Below, piece after piece: positions 49,301 to 56,565 of a stretch of DNA of 64,000 bases (position 1 is the stretch's first letter; the number at the start of each line of letters is the position of its first letter). Source of the DNA: Tetragnatha versicolor (Eukaryota; Arthropoda; Arachnida; Araneae; Tetragnathidae); assembly GCA_024610705.1 (NCBI GenBank), contig JANDEH010000012.1, positions 16,802,001-16,866,000 of the forward strand. Reading direction: 5' to 3'. Made by a program: the position numbers and the translations under genes. Under the pieces are notes generated by a model. The model did no database searches, had not been told where the DNA came from, and was given only the letters and a program-made list of their open reading frames with translations.

Positions 49301-52027
49301 AAAAAGGCAAAACATCGAAGTAAATTCATGAACTAGTAAGCTAGTTTTAAGCCTGAGACCTAGGGGCACCAAATCCCGCAGAGAAATAAAGAAACTAGTA
49401 TTTATGCAAAAAAAGTCTTATATAAGCACTGAGCTGTATAACAAACTGGAGTGACTAGTTAGCGTGCTGAAACCGCATCACCGCGGAAAGGATTTCCATC
49501 TTCTTTTAAATTTCTCCATCTGGTAGCACAGTTGTATGCACAGATTGAAACGACCATTCTAAATTTTGCTCATAATATTTTGAAAAACAGGCATGGGCGG
49601 ATTAAAGGGGAAATGCTCTTCCAACTTTGCTTCAAGCTTGCCCCGATTGCTCTCGGCAATCGAGGCATTGTAACCTTCCGCGCTGGCATGATCAATCGCT
49701 TGTTAGAGTATCGGAGGTTGACACTCTAGTTTGTTTTATAGCTCAGTGTATATAAGTCCTTAACTTTTGAAGCAACTTGTAACTTTTAAAACAACCAAGC
49801 TTCAACTTGTTGAATCCTAGTGTCCACTCTCAAATGCTACCATTTTAAAAAGTAAGGCGCTCTCCCAAAAAAGTTTCCCTCATACAACTTAAACTCGAGC
49901 CCAAGCATTTGGACTTCATCCCTCCAGCTAACGACTTTTTAATTCACACGCATTCATGTTCAGCTCACTGATTCTGATCCACTGACCAAGTGCACCTTAA
50001 ACACAATTCTAAAAAGGTACCACACACCACACCCTTTTTTAATCCCTCTCAACGGAATAACTCGCAAGCAATTGTCACTTTTGATACCGTGACTCAAAAA
50101 ATGCAAATCATCATTGAAACCATTCAAATTAATTCCCTACAAGGTTCCGGACCCACAGAGTATCCACATATTCTCAACAAGGGTGTAACCACTCACCCGT
50201 GCGCCTTGATCCAGATTAACGCTGTCTTTTCTAAGGAACCAACTCAAGCATTTCGAGCTATAACGGTGATGGTTCCTAGTAGTTATACCGCTTGGTGCGT
50301 ATTTTGTGAATGAATGAATGAGGGAATGAAACCTTGAATTACTTCTGTTTCGTAACTGTAGGGTGAGTTACTTACACACTGGGATGCTGGGAATCGAAAG
50401 GACGCAGCGAATGTCTTCTTCTGAAAGGATAATTATGATGACAATGACGTGTTTATGTCCTCTCGGAACCGATGGTAATATGCGGAGGAAAATTAAATGA
50501 CCGTGATCCAATGGTAAGGATTTAAGTTGTTAGGGATGTTTTGTTGGATTCTTGGTAAAGGTTAAGAACCCCGTTTTAAATGAAATCTATTTTTAAAAGG
50601 AACAGATTATTGAAAAAATTACTTTCATTAAGGGAAGTCTTACCTCTACTAATGTATAGATGCCGTTGAGGCAGTAATAAAAACCAAACGTTCGTATCGT
50701 GGCTCGAATGAGACTTGGGTGTTTACCTTCTTTTTGCTTCTTCAGTTCTTTGTCCCATTCTCTAAAAAGAGAAATAAATTAGTGCGCTTAAATAAAAGAA
50801 TTCGGCATCTTTTTATCCTTTCCATTTACTCATTTCAAAAACCATCTGTATCTTTGGAATTTTTTAAAACTCCAAATTAACTTTTCTACATAATATTTCA
50901 AATTCTGCTTGACCATCTCTCTTCGTAAAAAAATTTTATGGCAAGTCTTTGAAGATGACAGAAATGCATTTAGTTATTTGGAAGCAGAAAAACCAATTAA
51001 AGGTATAAATTTCTTTGTAAATGGCTCTTACTAAAAAATTGGTGTGCATTTATTAGAAAAGTAATGCAGAATTTTTTAACTGCTGTGTTTTTTTAAAATT
51101 TAACGATTGAAATTAATTTTTCTATTTAAGTATAAAATTCTGCCATGACTTGGACTAGCATGACTGCAATGCTGACTTGGAGCCATCAATTTAGACACTT
51201 TGAGATTCAGTACTTTGGAAAGTATAATTAAAATTCAAGAACACATGACGCATAAACATTTGTAAAAATGTAAAAAAATCTTATGTGTACACGGTAATTT
51301 TAGTTGAAATCTTGTTATAATATATTAATGGTAAAAATTTAAGATATCTGAATCGAGTATAAGGTTTTTATAGCATTTTTACGGATCTGCAAACTTGCTT
51401 TGTAGGTAAATATAAAAATGACGATTTTCGCGGCGGAATAATTACCCTAAAGAGGTTTGAGCTGTAAAAATTTCCAATGTTTAAATTAAGTTCAAGTATT
51501 CTTATCAAGCAATCAAAAAGTTTATTTTTTTCTTTTAAATTTCCGATATTGAAAGTATTTAGTAAGACAAATTTTTAACTTGTAGTTACACTAATCCTCT
51601 CACAAAATAATTTAGATAATTAAATCCAGTGGACCAGACAGTACACGTTTTATGATCATTACATAACGTTTGGCGCTTTAACTAGTTGTTGGCATTTTTC
51701 CCAAAGCTAAAGCTTCAAGTGATTCACACCGCTATCCCATTTCTATGAGAGGCTCGAAACTTTTCTTATCTATTTAATTTTACTATTTAATGTGAAGAGA
51801 GACGATTCCATTTTACATTGATAAACACATAGCATAATTTTCATTGAATTGATATACCAGATATAGGTACACGCAATACTTTTAAATGAAACAAGTTTAA
51901 AGGTTAAAGAACTTACTTTTGCATCTTCTCTCCAATTTTCTCTGATGAATCGACAGAAGGACAATCATAAATATCATTCAACTTTAAGTCACCATTTTTG
52001 CCTTTGATGAAAGTAGGGAGCAACCAC
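22033..52027 (-). CDS. ABCC4: ABCC4/MRP4-class multidrug-resistance ABC exporter (26 exon positions, N-terminus missing)
   Basis: Full-size ABC exporter read from 52027 down to 22033: about 1390 residues against about 1325 for human ABCC4. Order: N-terminal WLLPTF, TMD1 (residues 60-350 of the visible part), NBD1 with GPVGCGKTS, LSGGQKAR and FLLDDPLSAVD, a linker, TMD2 with an N-glycosylation-rich outer loop, NBD2 with GRTGAGKSS, FSVGQRQ, LVLDEATANVD and an H-loop AHR, then a tail ending MTYL. No extra TMD0, as in the short MRPs. Family role: ATP-driven export of organic anions, cyclic nucleotides and conjugates across the plasma membrane. Every exon joins in phase. About 20-30 N-terminal residues and the promoter were not found up to 64000. 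One position has two alternative exons (27166-27245, 29777-29856). Orthology to ABCC4 rather than a sister insect ABCC (such as l(2)03659) is not decided here. Confidence 0.95.
22855..22960 (-). CDS. ABCC4: ABCC4-like exon: NBD2 H-loop
   Basis: 106 bp, TDSLIQQTIRDRFAHCTVLT, then IAHRLHTIMDSDRVL with the H-loop histidine. Donor gtatgt. Confidence 0.95.
23209..23381 (-). CDS. ABCC4: ABCC4-like exon: NBD2 signature and Walker B
   Basis: 173 bp, AYLKESIEEMPGGLDTVISE, FSVGQRQLVCLARAIL, then ILVLDEATANVDP. Unlike NBD1, the catalytic glutamate after Walker B is present, so site 2 should be hydrolytically competent. Confidence 0.96.
23515..23604 (-). CDS. ABCC4: ABCC4-like exon: NBD2 helical domain
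   Basis: 30 codons, DPVLFTGPVRRNLDPFSEHN, then LWQALEE, the most conserved NBD2 stretch of ABCC proteins. Confidence 0.96.
23854..24009 (-). CDS. ABCC4: ABCC4-like exon: NBD2 Walker A and Q-loop
   Basis: 52 codons, IGIVGRTGAGKSSMIATLFR to LRKKISIIPQ. Canonical Walker A GRTGAGKS and Q-loop glutamine. Confidence 0.96.
24133..24222. repeat. Short inverted repeat in an ABCC4-like intron
   Basis: aatagaaatcggcggttt is mirrored by aaccgcctattctaatt within about 90 bp. Possibly a small MITE; no target duplication established. Confidence 0.35.
24611..24808 (-). CDS. ABCC4: ABCC4-like exon: linker to NBD2
   Basis: 66 codons starting MTSVERVIEYSNLEPEAALE, then FIIYKDVSLKYSPDDPPVLK and FEIYPEEK. The ATG is the internal methionine of the conserved MTSVER motif, not a translation start. 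Confidence 0.95.
25232..25335 (-). CDS. ABCC4: ABCC4-like exon: TM12
   Basis: 104 bp, AGLAIASALQLSGSFQWGVR, then QSAEVESQ, the conserved TM12-to-linker passage. Donor gtaagt. Confidence 0.95.
25632..25862 (-). CDS. ABCC4: ABCC4-like exon: TMD2 loop and TM11
   Basis: 231 bp, RSPVFSHLSTSLYGLTTIRA (the conserved T-R-S-P-V motif), FELSFDHYQDKHTATWFMF, then TM11 VLDWLCVIYITCVTVSMVIL. Confidence 0.95.
26173..26323 (-). CDS. ABCC4: ABCC4-like exon: TM9-TM10
   Basis: 151 bp, IFCTLMGILCVVAIVEPYLL and IPTLIISVAFIFIRRFYL, then PTARDIKRYEGI. The acceptor is ctccgaag (poor pyrimidine tract). The exon start was set by phase and by alignment to the family. Confidence 0.9.
27166..27245 (-). CDS. ABCC4: ABCC4-like alternative exon B (mutually exclusive)
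   Basis: 80 bp, strong acceptor tgcctaacccag, donor GAG|gtaaca. After the shared glycine it encodes NILNRCSRDLGLIDDVIPPT, then SSDCIE. It is homologous to exon A but has N for the usual R, C for the usual F and a divergent second half. Open frame, intact splice sites and exact length match argue against a dead duplicate. Confidence 0.88.
28592..28742. repeat. Long hairpin with GGCCTGTCCCAAAAGTAAC arms
   Basis: Arms of about 55 bp (28592-28648 and 28686-28742) with ggcctgtcccaaaagtaac at their inner part and tgaaggggct further out, separated by under 40 bp. It lies between alternative exons A and B. Likely the remnant of a mariner-type palindromic element. Confidence 0.6.
29003..29047 (-). 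ncRNA. Hammerhead ribozyme (minus strand)
   Basis: Read on the minus strand: stem I ATCGTG, core CTGATGA, stem II GTCC-TAACAA-GGAC, core GAAA, minimal stem III CCGG, cleavage triplet GTC, then CACAGT closing stem I with a mismatch. All invariant core bases are present. Stem III is a self-complementary CCGG without a loop, as in retroelement hammerheads known to act as dimers. Confidence 0.85.
29204..29248 (+). ncRNA. Hammerhead ribozyme (plus strand)
   Basis: ATACCGTG (stem I), CTGATGA, GTCC-TTACAA-GGAC (stem II), GAAA, CCGG, GTC, CACAGT. Beyond an internal loop, tcct upstream can pair with agg downstream, extending stem I. Confidence 0.85.
29777..29856 (-). CDS. ABCC4: ABCC4-like alternative exon A (mutually exclusive)
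   Basis: 80 bp, acceptor gcattatcag, donor GTT|gtgagt. After the shared glycine it encodes RVLNRFSKDVGVIDETMPMA, then ALDAVV. This is the canonical G-R-x-L-N-R-F-S-K-D segment of the third intracellular loop after TM8. It begins and ends in the same phases as exon B at 27166-27245, so either can join 32138-32526 to 26173-26323. Using both or neither shifts the frame (80 is not a multiple of 3). Confidence 0.88.
30109..30432. mobile_element. TA-flanked MITE with CAGAGTGTT termini
   Basis: cagagtgtttcatc at the left and gttgaacactctg at the right are inverted; TA at 30107-30108 and 30433-30434. Non-coding. Confidence 0.6.
31536..31995. mobile_element. MITE with GGCCGTATTCA termini
   Basis: gggccgtattcatcgctaac near 31537 and gttagcggtgaatacggcc ending near 31993 are inverted repeats. 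The ORF at 31816-32028 lies inside and is not a gene. A related gccgtattcac end occurs at about 43131. Confidence 0.6.
32138..32526 (-). CDS. ABCC4: ABCC4-like exon: glycosylated loop, TM8, coupling segment
   Basis: 389 bp, the largest internal exon. The long outer loop has N-x-S/T sequons NAT, NDT, NST, NVS and NLS. It is followed by TM8 (VYAGLVLIVFLLSLLRTTMF) and LHNKMFRCVLRSPVAFFDSN, then PVG at the donor gtgagt. The next codon is shared with either alternative exon. Confidence 0.95.
33253..33446 (-). CDS. ABCC4: ABCC4-like exon: TM7
   Basis: 194 bp, linker end with KVYSEYVKSG (conserved elbow) and TM7 FRIVLLLLYIATQVLFNGSD, ending FWLTGW. Confidence 0.94.
33840..34064 (-). CDS. ABCC4: ABCC4-like exon: linker between NBD1 and TMD2
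   Basis: 75 codons, GRCLALGTYDELIEAGVDLG, then a Ser/Thr- and Glu-rich linker (RRQRLCSMNS, SLASTVSNYDE). RRQRLCS is a possible basophilic kinase site (inference). Confidence 0.93.
34282..34378 (-). CDS. ABCC4: ABCC4-like exon: NBD1 H-loop, GC donor
   Basis: 97 bp, CINGYLKDKVRILATHQIQF to ILVLKE, containing the H-loop histidine. The donor reads GAG|gcaaga, a GC-AG intron. No GT donor nearby keeps the frame to the next exon (GRCLALGTYDE). Confidence 0.9.
34727..34813 (-). CDS. ABCC4: ABCC4-like exon: NBD1 Walker B and D-loop
   Basis: 87 bp, AMYFDADIFLLDDPLSAVDS. As usual for ABCC NBD1, aspartate (DD) replaces the catalytic glutamate after Walker B, so site 1 is expected to hydrolyse poorly (family knowledge). 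Confidence 0.95.
35146..35781. mobile_element. Long palindromic element, TTAAGGGGACA termini
   Basis: ttaaggggacacatacc on the left and ggtatatgtccccttaa on the right. Inner arms (about 35330-35460 and 35600-35720) also mirror each other, with actctgcgcagctttt. No ORF. Confidence 0.7.
35876..35970 (-). CDS. ABCC4: ABCC4-like exon: NBD1 signature motif
   Basis: 95 bp, DIELFPYGDQTAVGERGVSL, then SGGQKARVNLA; the canonical ABC signature LSGGQ is intact. Donor gtgagt. Confidence 0.95.
35982..37247 (-). other. ABCC4-like intron, no further feature seen
   Basis: AT-rich intron sequence between NBD1 exons, upstream of the second hammerhead element. ORFs at 36195-36464 and 37150-37365 have no recognisable product; the latter runs into the hammerhead element. 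Confidence 0.4.
37326..37370 (-). ncRNA. Hammerhead ribozyme (minus strand)
   Basis: Minus strand: ATACCGTG, CTGATGA, stem II GCCC-TAACAA-GGGC, GAAA, CCGG, GTC, CACGGT. Stem I is fully paired (ACCGTG with CACGGT). Stem II differs from copy 1 by a compensatory U-A to C-G change. Confidence 0.87.
37447..37491 (+). ncRNA. Hammerhead ribozyme (plus strand)
   Basis: ATACCGTG, CTGATGA, GCCC-TAACAA-GGGC, GAAA, CCGG, GTC, CACGGT; identical core to the minus-strand copy in the other arm. All invariant bases present. Confidence 0.87.
37757..37822. repeat. Perfect hairpin, GCTGTACACCACTTTAATGA arms
   Basis: gctgtacaccactttaatga is followed within 30 bp by its exact reverse complement tcattaaagtggtgtacagc. 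The flanks vaguely resemble the ACAGGGTGTCCC family (tagctatggagcg, ggatagagc), so it may be a recombined end. Confidence 0.5.
38619..38810 (-). CDS. ABCC4: ABCC4-like exon: NBD1 Q-loop
   Basis: 64 codons, TSLLMSILGELPITSGEVKV, then VAYASQEPWVFGGSVKQNVI, with the Q-loop glutamine and the PWVF signature of ABCC NBD1. Ends VCALDK. Confidence 0.95.
39776..39862 (-). CDS. ABCC4: ABCC4-like exon: NBD1 A-loop and Walker A
   Basis: 29 codons, TTLKNVTLSVKPGELLAIVG, then PVGCGK; the following exon adds T-S to complete the Walker A. Donor gtatgt. Confidence 0.95.
39954..40070 (-). CDS. ABCC4: ABCC4-like exon: TMD1-NBD1 linker
   Basis: 39 codons, KFLLLEEQQETS and MKKVIATWNK, typical short linker ending in the first NBD strand. 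The overlapping + strand ORF at 39890-40108 is a shadow. Confidence 0.88.
40474..40692. mobile_element. GGTTCAATTCnGTTA family MITE, copy 3
   Basis: ggttcaattccgttatc and aacggaattgaacc are inverted ends, with cccgctaaatatcg and cgatatttagcgag subterminally. Same family as 6163-6369 and 18371-18613. Confidence 0.7.
40765..41017 (-). CDS. ABCC4: ABCC4-like exon: TM5-TM6
   Basis: 253 bp. Two membrane spans (GVNLAVFFISSKVILLISFT; then VCMSLFNNLRLAMTLFFPYA) and the conserved AESLISLKRIQ that leads into the NBD1 linker. Confidence 0.94.
41330..41950 (-). repeat. G/C-tract dispersed repeat, copy 2 (reverse)
   Basis: Two units with gtccaaatttgggtttac, ctaagggtcaaatttcca and agccagcccccctttag (or gagaatccccaggccctccc), ending in tggctacgcccatgg. 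Very similar over about 600 bp to 48440-49040; its units also match 11188-11540 on the other strand. Confidence 0.7.
42019..42144 (-). CDS. ABCC4: ABCC4-like exon: second intracellular loop
   Basis: MKTAVLTDERIRLMNEIIGG, then MRVIKMYGWE, a highly conserved ABCC motif between TM4 and TM5. 126 bp, acceptor tcttcag, donor gtaagt. Confidence 0.95.
42329..42725. mobile_element. TTAA-flanked MITE (piggyBac-like), CCCCTTAACAGTG termini
   Basis: TTAA at 42325-42328 and 42726-42729; ends ccccttaacagtgtcgc and gtgtcactgttaagggg are inverted repeats. Interior includes three ctgagttcg-like (ctgagctcg) units. Non-coding. Confidence 0.75.
43041..43470 (+). mobile_element. Probable tRNA-derived SINE with a nested short MITE
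   Basis: agcctggtggcaaagtggta has the spacing and bases of a pol III A box (tggcaaagtgg), followed about 45 bp later by a degenerate B box (ggttatattct). At about 43131-43250 a palindromic segment with gccgtattcac and gtgaatatggc ends appears inserted. No terminal duplication identified. Confidence 0.4.
43516..43679 (-). CDS. ABCC4: ABCC4-like exon: TM3-TM4
   Basis: 164 bp. SVVYLPYLIAGPIQTAIIVV (TM3), then SLAGVSVLMLYIPFQGLMGK (TM4) and FFSKLR; the final AG joins the next exon. The ORF reported on this strand at 43498-43719 is a different frame and is a shadow. Confidence 0.94.
43690..45020 (-). other. ABCC4-like intron, no feature seen
   Basis: AT-rich intron between the intracellular-loop exon and the TM3-TM4 exon. 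No palindrome, repeat or extra exon recognised. Confidence 0.5.
45033..45122 (-). CDS. ABCC4: ABCC4-like exon: first intracellular loop
   Basis: 30 codons, SLKLSQAALGRTTVGQMVN to NDVNRFDQ, the typical coupling-loop signature of TMD1 in the ABCC family. Confidence 0.94.
45897..47017. mobile_element. TTAA-flanked palindromic MITE (piggyBac-like) with nested element
   Basis: TTAA at 45893-45896 and 47018-47021. Ends ccctttatgtcccgacggga and tcccgccgggacataaaggg are inverted; the arms run for over 200 bp (ttacatgacgaaa and similar). Interrupted by 46142-46897. ORF 45870-46256 is inside it and is not a gene. Confidence 0.8.
46142..46897. mobile_element. TA-flanked foldback MITE, CAGGGTGTCCCACGAGAAGT termini
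   Basis: cagggtgtcccacgagaagt at the left and its reverse complement ending at 46897; TA at 46140-46141 and 46898-46899. Arms of about 350 bp meet near 46520. It inserted into the TTAA element. A truncated relative is at 234-620. Confidence 0.8.
47402..47620 (-). CDS. ABCC4: ABCC4-like exon: TM1-TM2
   Basis: 73 codons in phase 0. ECFIHVLQPILLGYLI (TM1 end), a cytosolic turn, YAITACVCLLAAMFVFTHHR (TM2) and GMRMRIACCSLVYKK, the conserved G-x-R-x-R-x-A motif of MRPs. Donor gtaacg. Confidence 0.94.
47650..48420. other. Intronic GC-richer segment of unknown nature
   Basis: About 47690-48030 is GC-richer than its flanks and contains several short overlapping ORFs on both strands (for example 47794-48054 and 47813-48073), none recognisable. 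It may be a SINE or other repeat present only once in this window. Confidence 0.3.
48440..49040 (-). repeat. G/C-tract dispersed repeat, copy 3 (reverse)
   Basis: It matches 41330-41950 nearly throughout (gtccaaatttgg, gcgggtggaaagcc, gagaacccccagaccc, tggctacgcccatgg). Small indels separate the copies. Confidence 0.7.
49415..49758. mobile_element. MITE with GTCTTATATAAGCACTGAGC termini
   Basis: Left gtcttatataagcactgagc then aacaaactggagtg; right cactctagtttgttttatagctc then gtgtatataagtcc. These are imperfect inverted repeats over about 40 bp. Non-coding; ORF 49532-49729 lies inside. Confidence 0.6.
49990..50330 (+). other. 107-codon ORF of unknown nature in an ABCC4-like intron
   Basis: Open frame 49990-50313 with a somewhat higher GC content than its surroundings and no recognised motif. 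It is antisense in an intron. It could be a repeat fragment or chance; not called as a gene. Confidence 0.15.
50644..50761 (-). CDS. ABCC4: ABCC4-like exon: start of TMD1
   Basis: 118 bp. EWDKELKKQKEG is followed by the beginning of TM1 (FGFYYCLNGIYTLVE). Acceptor ctttttag, donor gtaaga. Confidence 0.92.
51917..52027 (-). CDS. ABCC4: ABCC4-like exon 1 of those visible
   Basis: 111 bp, starts with the third base of a split codon, acceptor aaaaatag, donor gtaagt. Encodes WLLPTFIKGKNGDLKLNDIY, the conserved start of short MRPs just after the N-terminal NP motif. The coding exon before it is not identified. Confidence 0.9.
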
Positions 52028-52660
52028 CTATTTTTGAAGAAAAGGCAATTACAAATATGCTGAACTCTTAGTTTCTGTATTTTAAAATAATTTTATATTT
52101 AAAATTTCGTTTGAAGAACTTGGTAAAAAAGAAATTATGAGGATTGTATGATTTTGTTATATCATGTTTAAAAATAGTTTGCTTCCCCTCGCATCATACT
52201 AGTTACAAGATAAGCGAACTTTCGTAATTTTTGGCTTTTTTAATTATTTTTAAGGAAATATATGCATAAAATATTTTGAAATTAGGTGCCCCCACTATGG
52301 GATTAATGAGATGGCTTTTGGTATATTTTTATGACATCGTTGTTTTTTGATAACTTAATTTTATCACTTGACATTTATTCTAGGTTGATCAACTTTATAG
52401 TTAATTTTAATTTTCTATTTTAGTTTTCTATAAAATAAGGATAATCAATGATTAAAAATAAAATACCAAATCCAATTTTTATCGAAAAATTAAATAAAAC
52501 TATTCTAATTGTTAATTGATATTTAAACTTACTAATATAACGGCATAGTCATAATATTTCCACGTTATATTATGTGCTCACCAGTATTGGCATTATATCG
52601 CAATTTGTTATTATATTTACAAACATAAAATGGATAAATATTCTCATAATATTTCCTTAA
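52028..52660. other. Sequence upstream of the first visible ABCC4-like exon
   Basis: AT-rich. No minus-strand exon with an ATG, an NP-type N-terminal motif and a donor in the required phase was recognised here or further to 64000, so the ABCC4-like start is unresolved. Confidence 0.4.
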
Positions 52661-52666
52661 ATTGGA

Positions 52667-52855
52667 TTAAAAGACGCTGCTGGATGCCCTCTGTGTTCCA
52701 ATGGAGAGATTCTGAATTTTAACAACCTGAGGAGTTGTGCTTTTTCAGCCAACACAATTTTTAACGTCTTGCCTATTGACAACTACAGTTATGAGGTTAG
52801 TTTTTACTGGGCTGAACGAACGGAAATGGTCAATGCGATCCATTCCTCAACGCAA
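52667..52855 (+). other. Orphan exon-like ORF (62 codons, no ATG start)
   Basis: An open frame on the plus strand runs from just after an in-frame TAA to a TGA at 52853-52855. It is GC-richer than its flanks, with coding-like composition. It includes GCPLCSNGEILNFNNLRSCA and PIDNYSYEVSFYWAERTEM; CPLC and a later C may be significant. A possible acceptor (attaaaag) is at 52672 and has a poor pyrimidine tract. I do not recognise the family. It could be a terminal exon, a retrocopy fragment or a transposon piece. Confidence 0.3.
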
Positions 52856-53471
52856 TGAAAAAATATATCCTTTATTTTAAAATGTAAAACAGATATGCAT
52901 ACATAAATCAAATTATTTATCTGTAGATTTAAAATATTAATATATCTATCTTAAAGGACTAATGTAAAGTCGGAACATCTATAAATATGAGTTAATAATA
53001 ATTATTTGGAGAACCTGTTATGAATACGGTGTGCCGTGTATAAGATTAATTATTAAAAGGAGTAGAAATAAAACTTCGGATTTTTTAATACAATATTCTT
53101 TCACCTTATTTAATTTCTTTAAATCTTAAATATCCTATACTAACTTTCTCTACTTTAATTCTACTCTTTTACGAAACAGCAACCAATTCAGAGAAAACCT
53201 CACCATTTTTAATGCAACATCGTCCATGTTCCATTAAAATGTATGTGCAAAAAACCCCAAAATATTGCAATATAAAATAAACTATTACAATTTGTTTTCT
53301 GTTCCCATTCCCTTAAGACAATTACTAAATTTTGCATGCATGTTTGAAAATGTTTTGCTAGCATATTAGTAAAATAATTCACTTATTTTTCGACCTTTCA
53401 ACAAAATGGAAAGCAAAAAAATCACCAAGTACACATCAGTCCAACTACATCAAACCTGAGTAACGTTACCT

Positions 53472-54066
53472 CAGGGGTGCAGAATATGTCCGAATTCAAG
53501 CGGCTCATGGGGAAATTTTTGCCCCAGATGAAAAGAAAAACTAAAACAATTAAATTATCAATGGCTGACAAACAAATATTTTGGGTAATGACTGCATCAT
53601 AACCTCCAATTTAAACTGAAATCCAGGTGGGGAACTGCGGAATTACGGATGTAGAGGGGGAAACTACGAATCTGCACAAAAAAATCCTAGTTTTCTGGGC
53701 GAAAACCGGAAAGTTGGCTTTTTCAGGAAAAACAACGTATTTGTGGTAGGATAAGTAATCTCTACTATAAATTGCTTTCTTGTTATCTTACATTCATGTT
53801 CTTCATTGAAAAGTTGAGTTAATAAGGAGAAATTTACAAGTAGCTTGAATTTGAGAAAAACAGACAATTTTTCATATTTTAAGAAAAGAGGAACTCTAAG
53901 ATTATAAGTAAGTAAGAAAGACTAAAAAAGAGATTAAAAAGATTATTAAGATTTAAATTTATGGGTTATGTGAAAATTATTGAATCTGTAAGAAGTTAAA
54001 TTTAAAAAAATATACTTTTTTTTTAATGAAATCTCATTTCTTTCATGAAAATTTTCTGCACCCCTG
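53472..54066. mobile_element. hAT-type MITE with 8-bp TSD
   Basis: Direct repeats cgttacct at 53464-53471 and 54067-54074 (8 bp); inverted ends caggggtgcagaa and ttctgcacccctg. The 595-bp interior has no transposase. 8-bp duplication plus CAGGGGTG ends are diagnostic of hAT. Confidence 0.85.
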
Positions 54067-54074
54067 CGTTACCT

Positions 54075-56500
54075 AATGATAGATATTGATTAAAAATGAA
54101 ATTGTGACACCACCCATAAGGACAAAACCGATTTCACAATTTTGTGACATCCCAATTCCCAACACAACATTTATGATCAGATGCGAACATCACTCTAAAC
54201 CAATTAAAACGGGTTTGTTTGATGCAACTCAGCAACATTTCTGCAGAAACCGCACGTTTAGGGGGAAATTTTACGCTCGTCAGTAGGGCTTGAGCGCATT
54301 CTACTCCTTTTATCACCAAGGGTTGATTGTGAAGATAAACGTCATAGCCCTCTGTATAAATAATCCCTACCAAAATTTACAACTCGGAAGAGTTTCGAAA
54401 TTGTGCACATCCACATTTTAAAATTGCCCCAAGGTCAGCATGAATTGTCATATTCTGCGTTATCTCTATCCCAAGACAGGGGAAAGGAGTGACAAATTTA
54501 CAAAGCTTGTTTCTCTTTATTTTTTTTACATTGTATAACCCAATTGTAAAATTTTTATGGCTCATTTGCTATTGGCCTATAGACCAAGGTTGACACTCCA
54601 CCTTGAATGAGTGGATGCAAATCTCAAATGTTTACTTATCTTGAGATCATTCGCGAAAATTCGTTTACTAAGGTTTCTTGCTTAAATTGATTTTGTAGAT
54701 ATTTGGGATTCACTTATCTTAGTAAAATTGTAGCAGATAGTAGTAACTTCATATTTTTCCACACAGGGGAATGATAATAAGTTGTTTGGTAAAAGAAAAG
54801 GGAAAATAAAAAAAGAAAAAAATTTGTTTCGGATAGAATTTTGCATTATCTGTAACTGAAACGAAAGGAACAATACAATACCATATGTTTATAGAGATAC
54901 GGTCGATGCTTACTATACATACTAAATAATTTTATTTTTAGTACAAAGATGTTGTGTCTTTATTCATTAAATTGGATTCTTTTCAACGAGGACACCATAA
55001 CCAAAATTTCTCACTGAAACAATTATGTCTACTACAATAAGGTTTTCTATAAATAAGGATCTGGTTAATGACAGATAAGCCTTCTTACTCTTCTAGTTTT
55101 TCATTATATTGCTCCTATGAATTTTATAGTTGAAGACTAAGTATGTTTGTTGCTCTCCAAATTTACAGTATCGTTGTAGATGAGCTAACTACACTTTTAT
55201 AAACAGAGAAAATCAAATTATTTAAAAACTTTTAGATCACTAATGAAATAAAACCTACAAAAATAACACCTCGTAAGCAATTTTTAGACGCATTTTAATT
55301 AAATAACTAAGTTTTTTCCCAAGTTTTTTGAGAAATTTAGAAGAATTTCATCAAACATATCAAATAGTTAGATCAGCTTAAAATATTTTACTTTTTCAAA
55401 GTATAACCTTTAACCTTGGTAAACTTTTCAAAGAATAAACACGCTAGTTAAGTATAACAATTTTAAGGTTGTTTATAATTTATCCAAACAAAAGTTGCTG
55501 GGAAATTAAAAATTTTGGAATTTAGTATTTTTATTTCAATAATTTGTTTCACTTTAAAAAACTAAAACAAATTATTTTCACTTTGCACTGAGTGTTTTTT
55601 CCATTGAAAAACACTTTTTTCACTCAATGAATTAAAATCCTTTATTTAACATTTTTTTCTAAAATGATAGTTTAACTGCAAACTGAGAAAACAATGTCCC
55701 AGTAAATTTAAATGCAAATTTTACACATACGTATTAAGAAATAAAGTGGAATAACGACTCGTACTATTTTTAAAAAACTAAAATATGAGCATGTGATTAT
55801 AACCGTCTAATTCTATTATAAACTTATATATTTTAGATGTTCCTAAAATTAAATCTTTCATTTTTGAAAATTATGAGAAAGAAGATTTCTTTTCATGTTT
55901 AAAAAAATAAGCAAAATTATTGCAAATATTATTACTTGGTTTGTGTGTGTGGAAATAAAAAATCTTATGACAATTGCAATGCACAGTGGATATTGTATAA
56001 TATGTCTTTTGTATTCACTTCTTTTAAACTTTATAATAATTTGTATAAATTGCATAAATTTATTTTTTTATGTTTGATGTCCCCCTCCACCACGTTGTTT
56101 CAATACAAAGTTATCAAGAAATTCCCATGTCGCTTTTATGTTGTTTACATAGCCCCATTTTACTTCTAGGTAGTTTTCATAACAGTTTCCATCCGAATTT
56201 ATTTGAACTGGGATACAAAATAAATTATTAGTTTTCTTCCCAATCAAAATTTACAACATGCTAAAAATTTTCCTTGCTTTAATTTTTCTGATACAGAAAG
56301 CGATAAACCAAGATCAGGAAAACTCTATGATTAGGAAACATGGGGGATTAGAAATTTTAGAAATCAATTTTTTTATAAAATGTTAAACTCTTCAAATGTT
56401 AACTCTTCAAATTATTTATAGATTCTTGTTTTGAATTTTAGTCATCATTTGATACGTTTCCTCAAGTTTTCTTTTATTTTCTGTCAAAGATATGGAAGGG
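54075..56500. other. Intergenic or intronic stretch, nothing supported
   Basis: AT-rich with scattered chance ORFs (for example 54086-54286, 54134-54373, 55936-56169). No repeat with defined ends or gene signature seen. Confidence 0.4.
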
Positions 56501-56565
56501 GACAGGAGGGTAAAAGTGCGCAGTCGGGTAACGAACTATGCGGTTTTTTCCCTTGTGGCAACCAG

